A DNA stretch of 15,921 bases, taken from the NCBI GenBank assembly GCA_030040515.1, contig JASHTO010000771.1:1-15921 (forward strand). The letters are read 5' to 3'. Positions 1-6,329 of the stretch are shown here, piece after piece (position 1 is the first letter of the stretch; each line of letters opens with the position of its first letter). The notes beneath the pieces were generated by a model. That model saw nothing but the letters and a program-made list of their open reading frames with translations. It was not told the DNA's origin and did no database searches. This stretch comes from Terriglobia bacterium (GTDB lineage: Bacteria; Acidobacteriota; Terriglobia; UBA7540). Made by a program: the position numbers and the translations under genes.

Positions 1-302
1 TGAACGGCAAACCCGTGAATCCCGCGATGACCGGCCGATACGAGATATTCGACAGCCTGAAGCCGATGGACGAGATCCGCCTGGAGTTTCCGATTCACGA
101 GGAAACCGACAAGTACACGATTGACGGGAAAGTTTACACGGTGAAATTCCGGGGAAGCACGGCCGTGGACATTTCTCCGCGCGACTTGGATCCAAAATCT
201 TATCCCATTTATCAGCGCGCGGAAATGGAGGCGGACAAGGCGCCCATGCGGACGGAAAAGCGTTTTGTGCCGGATCAGGTGCTGCCGCTGGGGACGTATT
301 AG
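1..302 (+). CDS. C-terminal end of a probable GH127 (DUF1680) glycosidase, 5' end outside window
   Basis: The reading frame is open from the left edge (first full codon at position 3) to a TAG at 300-302, so only about the last 99 residues of a larger protein are visible. The visible part is soluble and beta-rich. It carries RGSTAVDISPRD followed by YPIYQR, which resembles the C-terminal beta-sandwich of the GH127/DUF1680 family, whose founding members are beta-L-arabinofuranosidases. The catalytic (alpha/alpha)6 barrel lies outside the window, so activity cannot be judged. The ATG at 15 is internal and should not be taken as the start, because coding continues upstream of it. The P450 gene follows after 17 bp on the same strand, so the two may be co-transcribed. 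The family call is from memory of the C-terminal motif and is moderately sure. Confidence 0.6.
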   Translation, partial: NGKPVNPAMTGRYEIFDSLKPMDEIRLEFPIHEETDKYTIDGKVYTVKFRGSTAVDISPRDLDPKSYPIYQRAEMEADKAPMRTEKRFVPDQVLPLGTY

Positions 303-309
303 CGACGAG

Positions 310-314
310 GGAGG
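310..314 (+). promoter_or_regulatory. Ribosome binding site fixing the GTG start of the P450 gene
   Basis: GGAGG at 310-314 lies 5 nt before GTG at 320-322. No in-frame ATG with a comparable site gives a full-length P450, so the GTG is taken as the start. Confidence 0.75.
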
Positions 315-319
315 TCATT

Positions 320-1552
320 GTGGGTGCAGTGAACGACACGTGGGTTGAGCCCGATCTGGGGTCCGATGCCTTCTACGCCGATCCCTACCCAACCTACCAA
401 CAGCTCAGGAGCTATGAGCCTGTCCATTGGAGTCCGCAATGGGGCGGCTGGCTTCTGACTCGCTATGCGGATGTCGTCAGCATGCTGCGTGACCCTCAGA
501 AATTTTCCAATGTGGGAAGAATGAGCAGCTTCCTGAGCCAGTTGCCCGAGCAGATTCGCGATGAAATGCGTCCATTCGAAGATCATTTCAAGCAGGGCCT
601 GATCAATTCCGACCCGCCGGATCACACGCGCATTCGTGGCCTGCTCAACAAGGCATTTACCCCCAGAAGAGTGGAGGCCCAGGCGCCGCAAGTCGAGAGC
701 TTGGTGAACGAATTAGTCGACAAGGCTTTGTGCAAGGAGAAGATGGACGTCATCGGCGACTTTTCCTTCCTGATTCCCACCACGGTGATTGCTCACATGC
801 TGGGTGTTGCCGTAGAGGACCGCGAGCGGTTCGCAAAATGGGCGGAGGACATCACGGCATTCGTGGGTACTGGCCGCGTAATCAGCGAACTCGCGCTCGG
901 CGCGCAGGGCAGCCTGCTGGAGCTGCGGGAATATTTCCGTCGATTGATCGCCCTGCGTCGGAGCGAGCCGCAGGATGACCTGGTGACCGCGCTCGCCACG
1001 GCGGAAGACAAGGGCAGCCTGATGAACGAAGCGGAATTACTGTCGGTTTGCGTCACGCTGCTGCTCGCGGGATATGGGACCACCATGACGTTCATCGGCA
1101 ATGCGGTGCTGGCGCTACTGCGTAATCCCGATGTGATGTTGTTGCTGCGAAACGACCCGTCGCTGATGCTCGCTGCCACGGAGGAATTGCTGCGCTACGA
1201 TGGGCCGATTCATCGCCAATGGCGAATCGCCACGGACGATGTTGAGTTGCGAGGAATGAAAATCCGCAAGGGGCAACTGGTCGCCGCCATGCTGGGCGCC
1301 GCCGACCGCGACCCGGAGCAGTTTCCTGACCCGGACCGGCTGGACATCACGCGGCGCGACAACTACCACGTGGCCTTTGGCAGCGGCATTCACTTTTGCC
1401 TGGGCGCGCCGCTGGCGCGACTCGAAAGCCAGATTGCGCTCAAGTTGCTTATTCAGCGCTGCCCGAGCATGCGCCTGGAAAATGAAAGTCTCAACTGGCG
1501 CCGCGACATCACCATCCACGGGCTGACTTCTCTGCCGGTTTCACTGGTTTAA
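320..1552 (+). CDS. Cytochrome P450, soluble bacterial type
   Basis: This 410-residue protein has the usual length of a soluble bacterial P450 and no membrane anchor. It is a haem mono-oxygenase-type enzyme that would need a separate ferredoxin and reductase; none is encoded here. Visible landmarks are the I-helix motif AGYGTT at 250-255, the K-helix ExxR at 289-292 (ELLR), and the haem loop FGSGIHFCLGAPLAR with the cysteine ligand C360. The oddity is in the I helix. The residue normally acidic (Asp251 in P450cam) is Gly253, while the neighbouring Thr254 is kept. Loss of that acid usually weakens proton delivery for ordinary oxygen activation, so a peroxide-using or otherwise unusual reaction is possible. 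The substrate cannot be predicted. It sits 17 bp behind the GH127-like gene and converges with the minus-strand cluster. Confidence 0.95.
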   Translation: MGAVNDTWVEPDLGSDAFYADPYPTYQQLRSYEPVHWSPQWGGWLLTRYADVVSMLRDPQKFSNVGRMSSFLSQLPEQIRDEMRPFEDHFKQGLINSDPPDHTRIRGLLNKAFTPRRVEAQAPQVESLVNELVDKALCKEKMDVIGDFSFLIPTTVIAHMLGVAVEDRERFAKWAEDITAFVGTGRVISELALGAQGSLLELREYFRRLIALRRSEPQDDLVTALATAEDKGSLMNEAELLSVCVTLLLAGYGTTMTFIGNAVLALLRNPDVMLLLRNDPSLMLAATEELLRYDGPIHRQWRIATDDVELRGMKIRKGQLVAAMLGAADRDPEQFPDPDRLDITRRDNYHVAFGSGIHFCLGAPLARLESQIALKLLIQRCPSMRLENESLNWRRDITIHGLTSLPVSLV

Positions 1553-1571
1553 TCCGAAAACTGAGTCGGAG

Positions 1572-2339
1572 TTACTGGTTTTCCTGCCGCGCGCGATGAT
1601 AATTCTGATCTGCCTGATTGGCCGCTGCGTCGCTGTAGGCGCGATGGCGTGGGTACCTGCGCTCGAACTCGGCCGCTCTCTCCGAAGGCGAACGTTCGAC
1701 GTACCCGGAGGCGGGCGGGGTGAGGAGTGAAGCCGGTGGCTCGCCTTCGATAACGATCTGCGCCTCATGTACGTTTTGCCACACCGAGCCATCTCGTCGA
1801 GTTATCGTGTAGACTTCGCGAAGAGGAAAACAGTCCAGCGATGGTGCTTCCCACTTTGCCACCGAAATGCCCTGCAGTGAAGCCGCCGGCATGTGGGCGT
1901 CAATTTCAACCACATCGTAGCCGAGCAACTGCGAGTGCGGCAGCGACGGGTTGGCCAGGCACTCGCCCGCCTGCACCACTCCATGGGAATTGCCCGCTCT
2001 CTCATTCATAGCAACGGTGGTTATGGAATTCGTATACGAGTCGACGGTGAACATAGTTTTGGCCGAAACGTTCACAACATCCGTGCGTGCCTTCCAGGCG
2101 CCGTCCGGGGCCTGCCTCATCCAAATCTTCGCGCTTGAGCCATCGCTGAAAAGCGATGTCGTGTAATGTGTTTCTTCCGAGGGATTTGTTTGATTTGGAG
2201 GAATCAGGCTTAAAACCATGTAGGCAGTAAAAGGTTTCAGAGCCGGGTGCTGCGCGTGTAGTGTCCGTCCTTTTACTACCAGAAAGGCGGCGACCGAGCA
2301 GGCCGCCACGAGTGCTAACCGGATCACTTTTTTCATCAT
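1572..2339 (-). CDS. Secreted protein of unknown function, 255 aa
   Basis: I do not recognise a family. The N-terminus (MMKK, then a hydrophobic run to about residue 22, then LHAQ) is a Sec signal peptide, probably cut near residue 29. The mature part looks beta-rich and contains two cysteines (one in AGECL, one in LDCFP), which could form a disulphide. The last 40 or so residues are strongly charged, rich in Arg, Glu and Gln, and likely helical or disordered. Two ATG codons are adjacent (2339 and 2336); the first is used here. GAGGTGA at 2346-2352 is a good ribosome binding site, and it lies inside a perfect dyad. The gene is the last of the minus-strand series and converges on the P450 gene, 19 bp away. 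The Cys-rich microprotein lies 144 bp upstream and may be a partner. Confidence 0.8.
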   Translation of the reverse strand: MMKKVIRLALVAACSVAAFLVVKGRTLHAQHPALKPFTAYMVLSLIPPNQTNPSEETHYTTSLFSDGSSAKIWMRQAPDGAWKARTDVVNVSAKTMFTVDSYTNSITTVAMNERAGNSHGVVQAGECLANPSLPHSQLLGYDVVEIDAHMPAASLQGISVAKWEAPSLDCFPLREVYTITRRDGSVWQNVHEAQIVIEGEPPASLLTPPASGYVERSPSERAAEFERRYPRHRAYSDAAANQADQNYHRARQENQ

Positions 2340-2378
2340 TGAGGTTCACCTCATGTGAAGCGCCATCTCCTGGCGCTT
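2340..2378 (-). promoter_or_regulatory. Structured 5' leader: hairpin plus dyad overlapping the ribosome binding site
   Basis: Two perfect inverted repeats sit just before the start codon at 2339. One is a 6-2-6 dyad (TGAGGT, then ACCTCA) at 2340-2353, which contains the ribosome binding site. The other is an 8-bp stem (AAGCGCCA paired with TGGCGCTT) at 2358-2378 with a 5-nt loop, read GGAGA on the minus strand. No T-run follows the stem in the minus direction, so it does not look like an intrinsic terminator for the Cys-rich gene. A leader element acting on translation, or an operator, are the likelier readings. Both are inference. Confidence 0.45.
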
Positions 2379-2483
2379 GGGTCATCTGGTTTGCCAAATC
2401 CACCGCCCGTCGGGTGCTGAGCGATCGCTTACCCGGAATCCGCCACTCGGACGGCCAACCCGCCAGCAGCAGCCTTGTATCCC

Positions 2484-2783
2484 TCAACCGCAGTAACCGT
2501 TGAAGCGCCCGGTCGTCTGCTGGTCGCAAATGTAATCTGGGTTCACACAATACTGGTAATACCCACTTGCGCAGCCATTTCCCCCACAATTGTCAGTTTC
2601 ACAGTAGTCTCCATCGCAGTCATCGCACGGCCCAATGTACACGCAAGATAGCGTCGGGCCCTGTTGGTTGTAGCCTGCGTTTTGACACATACAATCAATC
2701 TGCGCCCTGGCGGATGCAAAACCGAGGACGCTGCTCAACACAACGACAGCAAAACTGAGTTTGGCCCACCTGAATTGAATCAT
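2484..2783 (-). CDS. Secreted cysteine-rich microprotein, 99 aa
   Basis: The start is taken at ATG 2783 because a strong GGAGGAGGG site lies at 2790-2798, and because the protein then begins directly with a Sec signal peptide. A longer in-frame start at 2861 would put 26 polar residues in front of it. Cleavage is likely after ARA at residue 27, leaving about 72 mature residues with eleven cysteines (31, 33, 47, 53, 56, 61, 66, 71, 79, 86, 98), several Asp and many Tyr. The odd cysteine count leaves one free for a dimer or a metal. The dense Cys/Asp block at 53-71 suggests a disulphide knot or metal binding. No known toxin, bacteriocin or chaperone family is recognised. It is flanked by the AraC-type gene upstream and the 255-residue secreted protein downstream, all on the same strand. 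Confidence 0.8.
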   Translation of the reverse strand: MIQFRWAKLSFAVVVLSSVLGFASARAQIDCMCQNAGYNQQGPTLSCVYIGPCDDCDGDYCETDNCGGNGCASGYYQYCVNPDYICDQQTTGRFNGYCG

Positions 2784-2789
2784 TGGGTT

Positions 2790-2798
2790 CCCTCCTCC
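2790..2798 (-). promoter_or_regulatory. Ribosome binding site fixing the start of the Cys-rich microprotein
   Basis: The minus strand reads GGAGGAGGG here, ending 6 nt before ATG 2783. It supports the shorter protein over the in-frame ATG at 2861. Confidence 0.7.
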
Positions 2799-2807
2799 CT
2801 TCTCGGC

Positions 2808-2813
2808 ATAATA
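2808..2813 (-). promoter_or_regulatory. Possible -10 element for the Cys-rich microprotein gene
   Basis: TATTAT on the minus strand lies 24 nt before the start codon and would give a short leader. The best upstream box is TTGGGT at a short 15-bp spacing, so the promoter is weakly supported. Confidence 0.3.
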
Positions 2814-2891
2814 CAAACCAAGTCCGACACCCAACGTATCGCTAGGGGGGGTAACTGCCAAGATATAAATCGTGGAAAAAAGAGCTATTTC

Positions 2892-3257
2892 TTAGCAAAC
2901 TGTGCTGCGCCGATAGAGTGACGGGGACTTTCCGAAACCCCGCTTGAACTCCTTAGTAAAGTTTTCAGGGCTCGAATAGCCGCACTTAGAGGCAGTCTCC
3001 TTTACCGCCAGCTTGCCTTCGAGAAGAATTGATCGCGCCATACTCATTCTGGCTTCGCGAACGTAAGCTTTAAGCGTTAGCCCGGTCTGCGTTCGAAACA
3101 AATGTTTGAGGTGGGACCCGCTCAACCCCACCTCCGCTGCCAAGTTGTCGGCCGTGAGGCGCTCGCCGAGTTTACACTCCACGAGATCGAGGACACGGAG
3201 GATTCTTCGGTCCGTAGGATTTAAGGGAGCCCTTGGTTTTGAGCGCCAGACATGCAT
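2892..3257 (-). CDS. AraC/XylS-family regulator, DNA-binding domain only
   Basis: The 121 residues make up just the double helix-turn-helix domain of the AraC family, as in MarA or SoxS. The first HTH is around residues 35-57 (LTADNLAAEVGLSGSHLKHLF). The second is around 83-106 (AVKETASKCGYSSPENFTKEF), followed by the family's end motif GKSPSLYRR. No ligand-binding domain is present, and none has been cut off nearby: a stop codon lies in frame 9 nt upstream of the ATG, and the SMP-30 gene ends 99 bp away. The ribosome binding site is poor. The protein probably responds through its own level or by protein contact rather than by binding a sugar itself. The AT-rich gap upstream, with two palindromes, is a likely site of self-regulation. 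Targets are unknown, but the neighbouring secreted genes are the first guess. Confidence 0.88.
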   Translation of the reverse strand: MHVWRSKPRAPLNPTDRRILRVLDLVECKLGERLTADNLAAEVGLSGSHLKHLFRTQTGLTLKAYVREARMSMARSILLEGKLAVKETASKCGYSSPENFTKEFKRGFGKSPSLYRRSTVC

Positions 3258-3291
3258 GGCACGGGCTCATTCCACTGAGTTCTTTAGATAA

Positions 3292-3356
3292 CTATCGATA
3301 GCATATAGATCGACAATTTGTCAAGAATAATACGCTATTTTAACACCTAAACACAA
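3292..3356 (-). promoter_or_regulatory. AT-rich promoter/operator region upstream of the AraC-type gene
   Basis: The gap is clearly more AT-rich than its surroundings. On the minus strand a TTGTGT box (3351-3356) and TATTAT (3327-3332) stand 18 bp apart as a possible promoter. A perfect TTGACA lies at 3319-3324, but I see no good -10 for it. Two palindromes follow: GACAATTTGTC at 3312-3322 (5-bp arms around one base, near the expected transcription start) and CTATCGATAG at 3292-3301. They are plausible operators. Promoter assignment is inference. Confidence 0.45.
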
Positions 3357-4397
3357 TCACGGCCTGATCCCCTCGATCTTCAGCCGGATGCGATACAAGG
3401 CAGTGCCGGCGGTCATGTAGAGCGTTTTGCCGTCGGCGTCCCCCCAATTGCAATTGGCGGAAAGCGGCGGAAGCCGGATCGTTCCCAGGTGCTCGCCTTG
3501 GGGGGAGAAGATCCAAAATCCTCCCGGGCCGTTGCAGTAGAGATTTCCCGCGCGGTCAACTTTCATTCCATCGGGGACTCCATCCTCCTTGACGTTGGAG
3601 ACGTCGTAGAAGACCTCGCCCGCACCCAGCGTCCCATCGGGCTTCACCTCATATCGCATCCAAAGCTTCTTGGTCGGTCCGGTGTTGGCGACATACAAAT
3701 ATCGCTCATCGGGAGAAAAAGCCAGGCCATTGGGCGCGGTGAGATCCTTCACGAGCAATTGCACCTTGCCGTCTTTTACCCGATAGACGCCGCTGAACGG
3801 CAGTTCCCGTGCCGGGTCGTCAAAGGTTTTCTGAAGGCCGAAGGGAGGATCGGTGAAGTAAAGCGAGCCATCCGATTTATAGACCAGATCGTTGGGGCTG
3901 TTGAGACGCTTGCCTTCGAAACGGTCTGCCATTACGGTAATCGATCCGTCTTTCTCCAGCCTCGTCACGCGGCGGTTTCCGTGTTCGCAGATGGTCAGCC
4001 TTCCTTGCCGATCGAGCGTGAGTCCATTCGAGCCCCAGATGGCGCCCGCCGGGACCACGCCGCCGTATCCGCTGGACCGGCGAAAAATCGTGACCTTGCC
4101 GTCCGGGCTATATTTCATGATCACATTCCGTGGGATGTCACTGAACAGCAGGTAGCCGTCGTGAATCCAAATAGGACCTTCGATGAACCCGAATCCATCG
4201 GCGACTTGCTCGGCCCTGGTGCTCGCGGGAACAATCGCATCGATCGCGCTCGACAATCGGATGACCTCGCCCGGGGACTGCGCCCAAAGCGAGATGCCGG
4301 CGGCAATCGTCAGGAAAACGCATGAAAGTGCCGGTCCGGCGAGGCGCGCGACTCCCTGACGGCGCGATGTACGTTCGAAAATGGCAGGTACTTTCAT
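3357..4397 (-). CDS. Secreted SMP-30/gluconolactonase-like protein
   Basis: This is a six-bladed beta-propeller of the SMP-30/gluconolactonase/LRE family, which hydrolyses sugar lactones with a bound divalent metal. ATG 4397 is chosen because AGGGAGGAAC lies at 4401-4410, just upstream; an in-frame ATG at 4454 has no such site. The protein is then 346 residues, with a signal peptide to about residue 40 (SRRQ, hydrophobic run, LWAQ), so it acts outside the cytoplasm. The Arg pair could make it a weak Tat substrate. The metal and active-site residues known from human SMP30 can be placed: E73 in EGPIW, N169 in SPND, N223 in PNGLAFS, and D276 in PDG. The 315-bp gap behind the PQQ dehydrogenase gene suggests its own promoter or an unlinked transcript. 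Opening a lactone made by the dehydrogenase is a reasonable but unproven role. Confidence 0.9.
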   Translation of the reverse strand: MKVPAIFERTSRRQGVARLAGPALSCVFLTIAAGISLWAQSPGEVIRLSSAIDAIVPASTRAEQVADGFGFIEGPIWIHDGYLLFSDIPRNVIMKYSPDGKVTIFRRSSGYGGVVPAGAIWGSNGLTLDRQGRLTICEHGNRRVTRLEKDGSITVMADRFEGKRLNSPNDLVYKSDGSLYFTDPPFGLQKTFDDPARELPFSGVYRVKDGKVQLLVKDLTAPNGLAFSPDERYLYVANTGPTKKLWMRYEVKPDGTLGAGEVFYDVSNVKEDGVPDGMKVDRAGNLYCNGPGGFWIFSPQGEHLGTIRLPPLSANCNWGDADGKTLYMTAGTALYRIRLKIEGIRP

Positions 4398-4400
4398 TTT

Positions 4401-4410
4401 GTTCCTCCCT
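4401..4410 (-). promoter_or_regulatory. Ribosome binding site fixing the SMP-30 start
   Basis: AGGGAGGAAC on the minus strand ends 3 nt before ATG 4397, with its GGAGG core at 6 nt. It decides against the in-frame ATG at 4454. Confidence 0.7.
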
Positions 4411-4506
4411 AATCCGCTGGGAGATGCCCCGGCTTCGCCGAGGTGGCAGCACAAGCTTGCAGTTCTGAAGTGCGAGTCCCAGGGCTGTCCAGCGTGCGTC
4501 GAAGAA

Positions 4507-4645
4507 ACCCCTCACCCGGCCTCCTCCGTCGGCCACCCTCTCCCCACGGGAGAGGGAAGAAGATTTCCTATGTGCGACGCGCGCAAAATGGTTTTTCCCT
4601 CTCCGAGGGGAGAGGGTGGCCGACGGAGGAGGCCGGGTGAGGGGT
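4507..4645. repeat. REPIN-like long inverted repeat
   Basis: Two 39-nt arms, 4507-4545 and 4607-4645, are perfect reverse complements around a 61-bp centre. Each arm runs inward into its own short hairpin: CCCTCTCCC/GGGAGAGGG at 4536-4556, and CCCTCTCC with GGAGAGGG at about 4598-4616. The pairing continues imperfectly into the centre. A pair of inverted REP elements, each with a small palindrome, is the REPIN arrangement of non-autonomous mobile repeats. It lies downstream of the PQQ dehydrogenase stop, where REP elements often sit, and may stop or stabilise transcripts. No RAYT transposase is present here. Confidence 0.85.
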
Positions 4646-4712
4646 CCCTTCCAGACCCCTTTGTGGGACCAAGCATGTTAATACCCATTCGCACAAAGTC
4701 GGAGTATTTATT

Positions 4713-6329
4713 CTACCTATCGATCTCCCGAACCACCGGTGGGCTCAGCGGAACCGCGGGTTGAAACAATGCGAACGTAAACACGTCCGTCGCGCTGGCG
4801 AGAGCAACGAACTGTCTCCCCTCGACCGCGTAAGTCATCGGGGAGGCAGTAATCATCTGTCCGGTTTGGAAGCTCCAAAGAATTTTCCCGTCCTGGGCGT
4901 TGGCGGCGGCAAAGTAACCGGCATCGTCGCCAAAAAAGACGAGCTTCCCGGCGGTCGCCAGGGTTCCCGGCATGGAACTGATGTAATCATCTTCTCCGCT
5001 TACCAGGGGAATTCTCCAGCGAATTGCGCCCGTCTGAATATCGATGGCGAGCAAAACAAAATTTCCGGTGTGTGGCGCCTGGCGGATGATCCCCGTTCCA
5101 TTGCTGCACCCTCCTGCTTCCGCAGCGCGCGTGGAATTGAAATAGTAATCGCACGTTTCAATGGCATTGACATAGAAGAGGCCAGTGTCGGGGCTGTAGG
5201 ACGGGGAAAACCAATTGGTGGCGCCGACGTTTCCCGGGCAAACCAGATTTCCCTCCGGCGTCGGTTCTGTGCCCGGTATCTCCTCCGGGCGGCCGCCGGG
5301 AAGGATGCCTCGCGCCCAGGTCAGTTTATCGACAAACGGTTTGCCCACCAGGATCTTTCCGTTCGTGCGGTCCAACACATAGAAGAATCCGTTGCGGTTC
5401 GCCTGCGCCAGCAACTTTCGCGCGCTTCCTCCGAAGTTGGCATCAATCACGACGGGGATTTCCTCTGCGTCCCAATCGTGCGTGTCGTGCGGGGTGAATT
5501 GAAAGTGCCACTTCAGCTTTCCGGTGTCAGGGTCGAGGGCAAGCACGCAATCGCTGTAGAGATTGTCGCCGGGGCGGCCGCGGCCATAAAAGGCGTCGCC
5601 CGGATTTCCGGTTGTCCAGAAGACCAGGTTTTGCTCGGGATCGTAGGTGCCGGTCATCCAGGTTGCCCCGCCCGAGGGATGGCCGCCCCAGGAAGCCGCC
5701 GCCGGGTCGGCTGAATCGGGAACGGCCCAGAAGCGCCACGCGCGTTTGCCTGTGGCAGCATCGTAAGCGTCGATGAAACCGCGCGCGCCGCAATCGCCCC
5801 CACTCACCCCCACAACGATTTTTCCATTGATGGCTAATGGCGCCAGGGTTGCTGAATAGAATTTGTCCGGATCCGCATATTGCACATCCCATAAGCGAGC
5901 GCCGGTGGTTGCTTGCAGCGCGACGAGATGGGTATCGCTTGTGACAAAAAAGAGCCGGTTGTCCAGAACCGCAACGCCGCGGTTGTAGTCTGACTTCCTT
6001 GCGCCGCTGAATTTGTAGTGCCACAGGGACCGTCCGGTGCCGGCGTCGAGCGCGTAAACCTCATTGCTGTTGCTGATATACATGACGCCGTTCACAACGA
6101 TGGGTGTCACTTCCAGCCGCACGGCGCCGGGCGCATGAAAGACCCACTGCGGCACGAGGGAACCGACGTTATCCGCTCGGATTTGAGCCAGCGCGCTGAA
6201 CCGGCGGCCGGAATAATCCCCCGAGTAGCTGAGCCAGTTATCAGCAGGGACCTTGGTGATATCGAGATACGCGACTCCGCCAAAAAGAGGCAAAGCCAGC
6301 AAGAGGCTGGCGAGAACCTTCCAATTCAT
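4713..6329 (-). CDS. PQQ-dependent dehydrogenase, methanol/ethanol dehydrogenase type
   Basis: This is an eight-bladed quinoprotein of 538 residues that would oxidise an alcohol or sugar in the periplasm using PQQ. Residues 4-20 form a signal peptide or anchor. Propeller motifs of the form ALDxxTGxxxW recur (93-103, 138-147, 188-198, 265-274, 429-438). Metal and catalytic residues can be placed against methanol dehydrogenase: D179 in SGGDCGARGF (Glu in MxaF), N242 in TGNPGD, and catalytic D285 in HDTHDWD. D287, two residues on, matches the extra Asp of lanthanide-dependent enzymes. The vicinal Cys-Cys disulphide of methanol dehydrogenase is absent. The start codon shares one base with the cytochrome c stop (TAATG), and GGAGG plus AGGA lie at 6337-6347, so expression is coupled to its likely electron acceptor. 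No cytochrome domain is fused. The substrate is unknown. Confidence 0.93.
   Translation of the reverse strand: MNWKVLASLLLALPLFGGVAYLDITKVPADNWLSYSGDYSGRRFSALAQIRADNVGSLVPQWVFHAPGAVRLEVTPIVVNGVMYISNSNEVYALDAGTGRSLWHYKFSGARKSDYNRGVAVLDNRLFFVTSDTHLVALQATTGARLWDVQYADPDKFYSATLAPLAINGKIVVGVSGGDCGARGFIDAYDAATGKRAWRFWAVPDSADPAAASWGGHPSGGATWMTGTYDPEQNLVFWTTGNPGDAFYGRGRPGDNLYSDCVLALDPDTGKLKWHFQFTPHDTHDWDAEEIPVVIDANFGGSARKLLAQANRNGFFYVLDRTNGKILVGKPFVDKLTWARGILPGGRPEEIPGTEPTPEGNLVCPGNVGATNWFSPSYSPDTGLFYVNAIETCDYYFNSTRAAEAGGCSNGTGIIRQAPHTGNFVLLAIDIQTGAIRWRIPLVSGEDDYISSMPGTLATAGKLVFFGDDAGYFAAANAQDGKILWSFQTGQMITASPMTYAVEGRQFVALASATDVFTFALFQPAVPLSPPVVREIDR

Larger units (their letters stand above)
4398..4712. 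other. Intergenic gap between PQQ dehydrogenase and SMP-30 genes
   Basis: The gap holds the 139-bp inverted repeat described separately. On its right flank, GGGGTC/GACCCC (4641-4659) and GGTCCC/GGGACC (4643-4670) form two mutually exclusive small stems. The left flank carries only the ribosome binding site of the SMP-30 gene. I see no convincing promoter and no coding region. Confidence 0.6.

Noticed and set aside
1553..1571. Short inverted repeat (TCCGA/TCGGA) between the convergent P450 and 255-residue genes as a two-way terminator
   Set aside because: The stem has only 5 bp with an 8-nt loop and no adjacent T-run on either strand, so it is too weak to call.
3351..3360. Possible SMP-30 terminator just after its stop
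   Set aside because: The sequence after the stop is AT-rich but has no GC stem. It fits a promoter region for the next gene better.
3489..4325. Plus-strand open frame of 278 codons
   Set aside because: It is antisense to the SMP-30 gene, which has clear catalytic residues, signal peptide and ribosome binding site. The plus-strand product resembles nothing.
4761..5714. Long open frame of 317 codons on the plus strand
   Set aside because: It lies fully antisense to the PQQ dehydrogenase gene, shows no recognisable domain and is Arg/Gly-rich, as expected of a shadow frame in GC-rich coding DNA.
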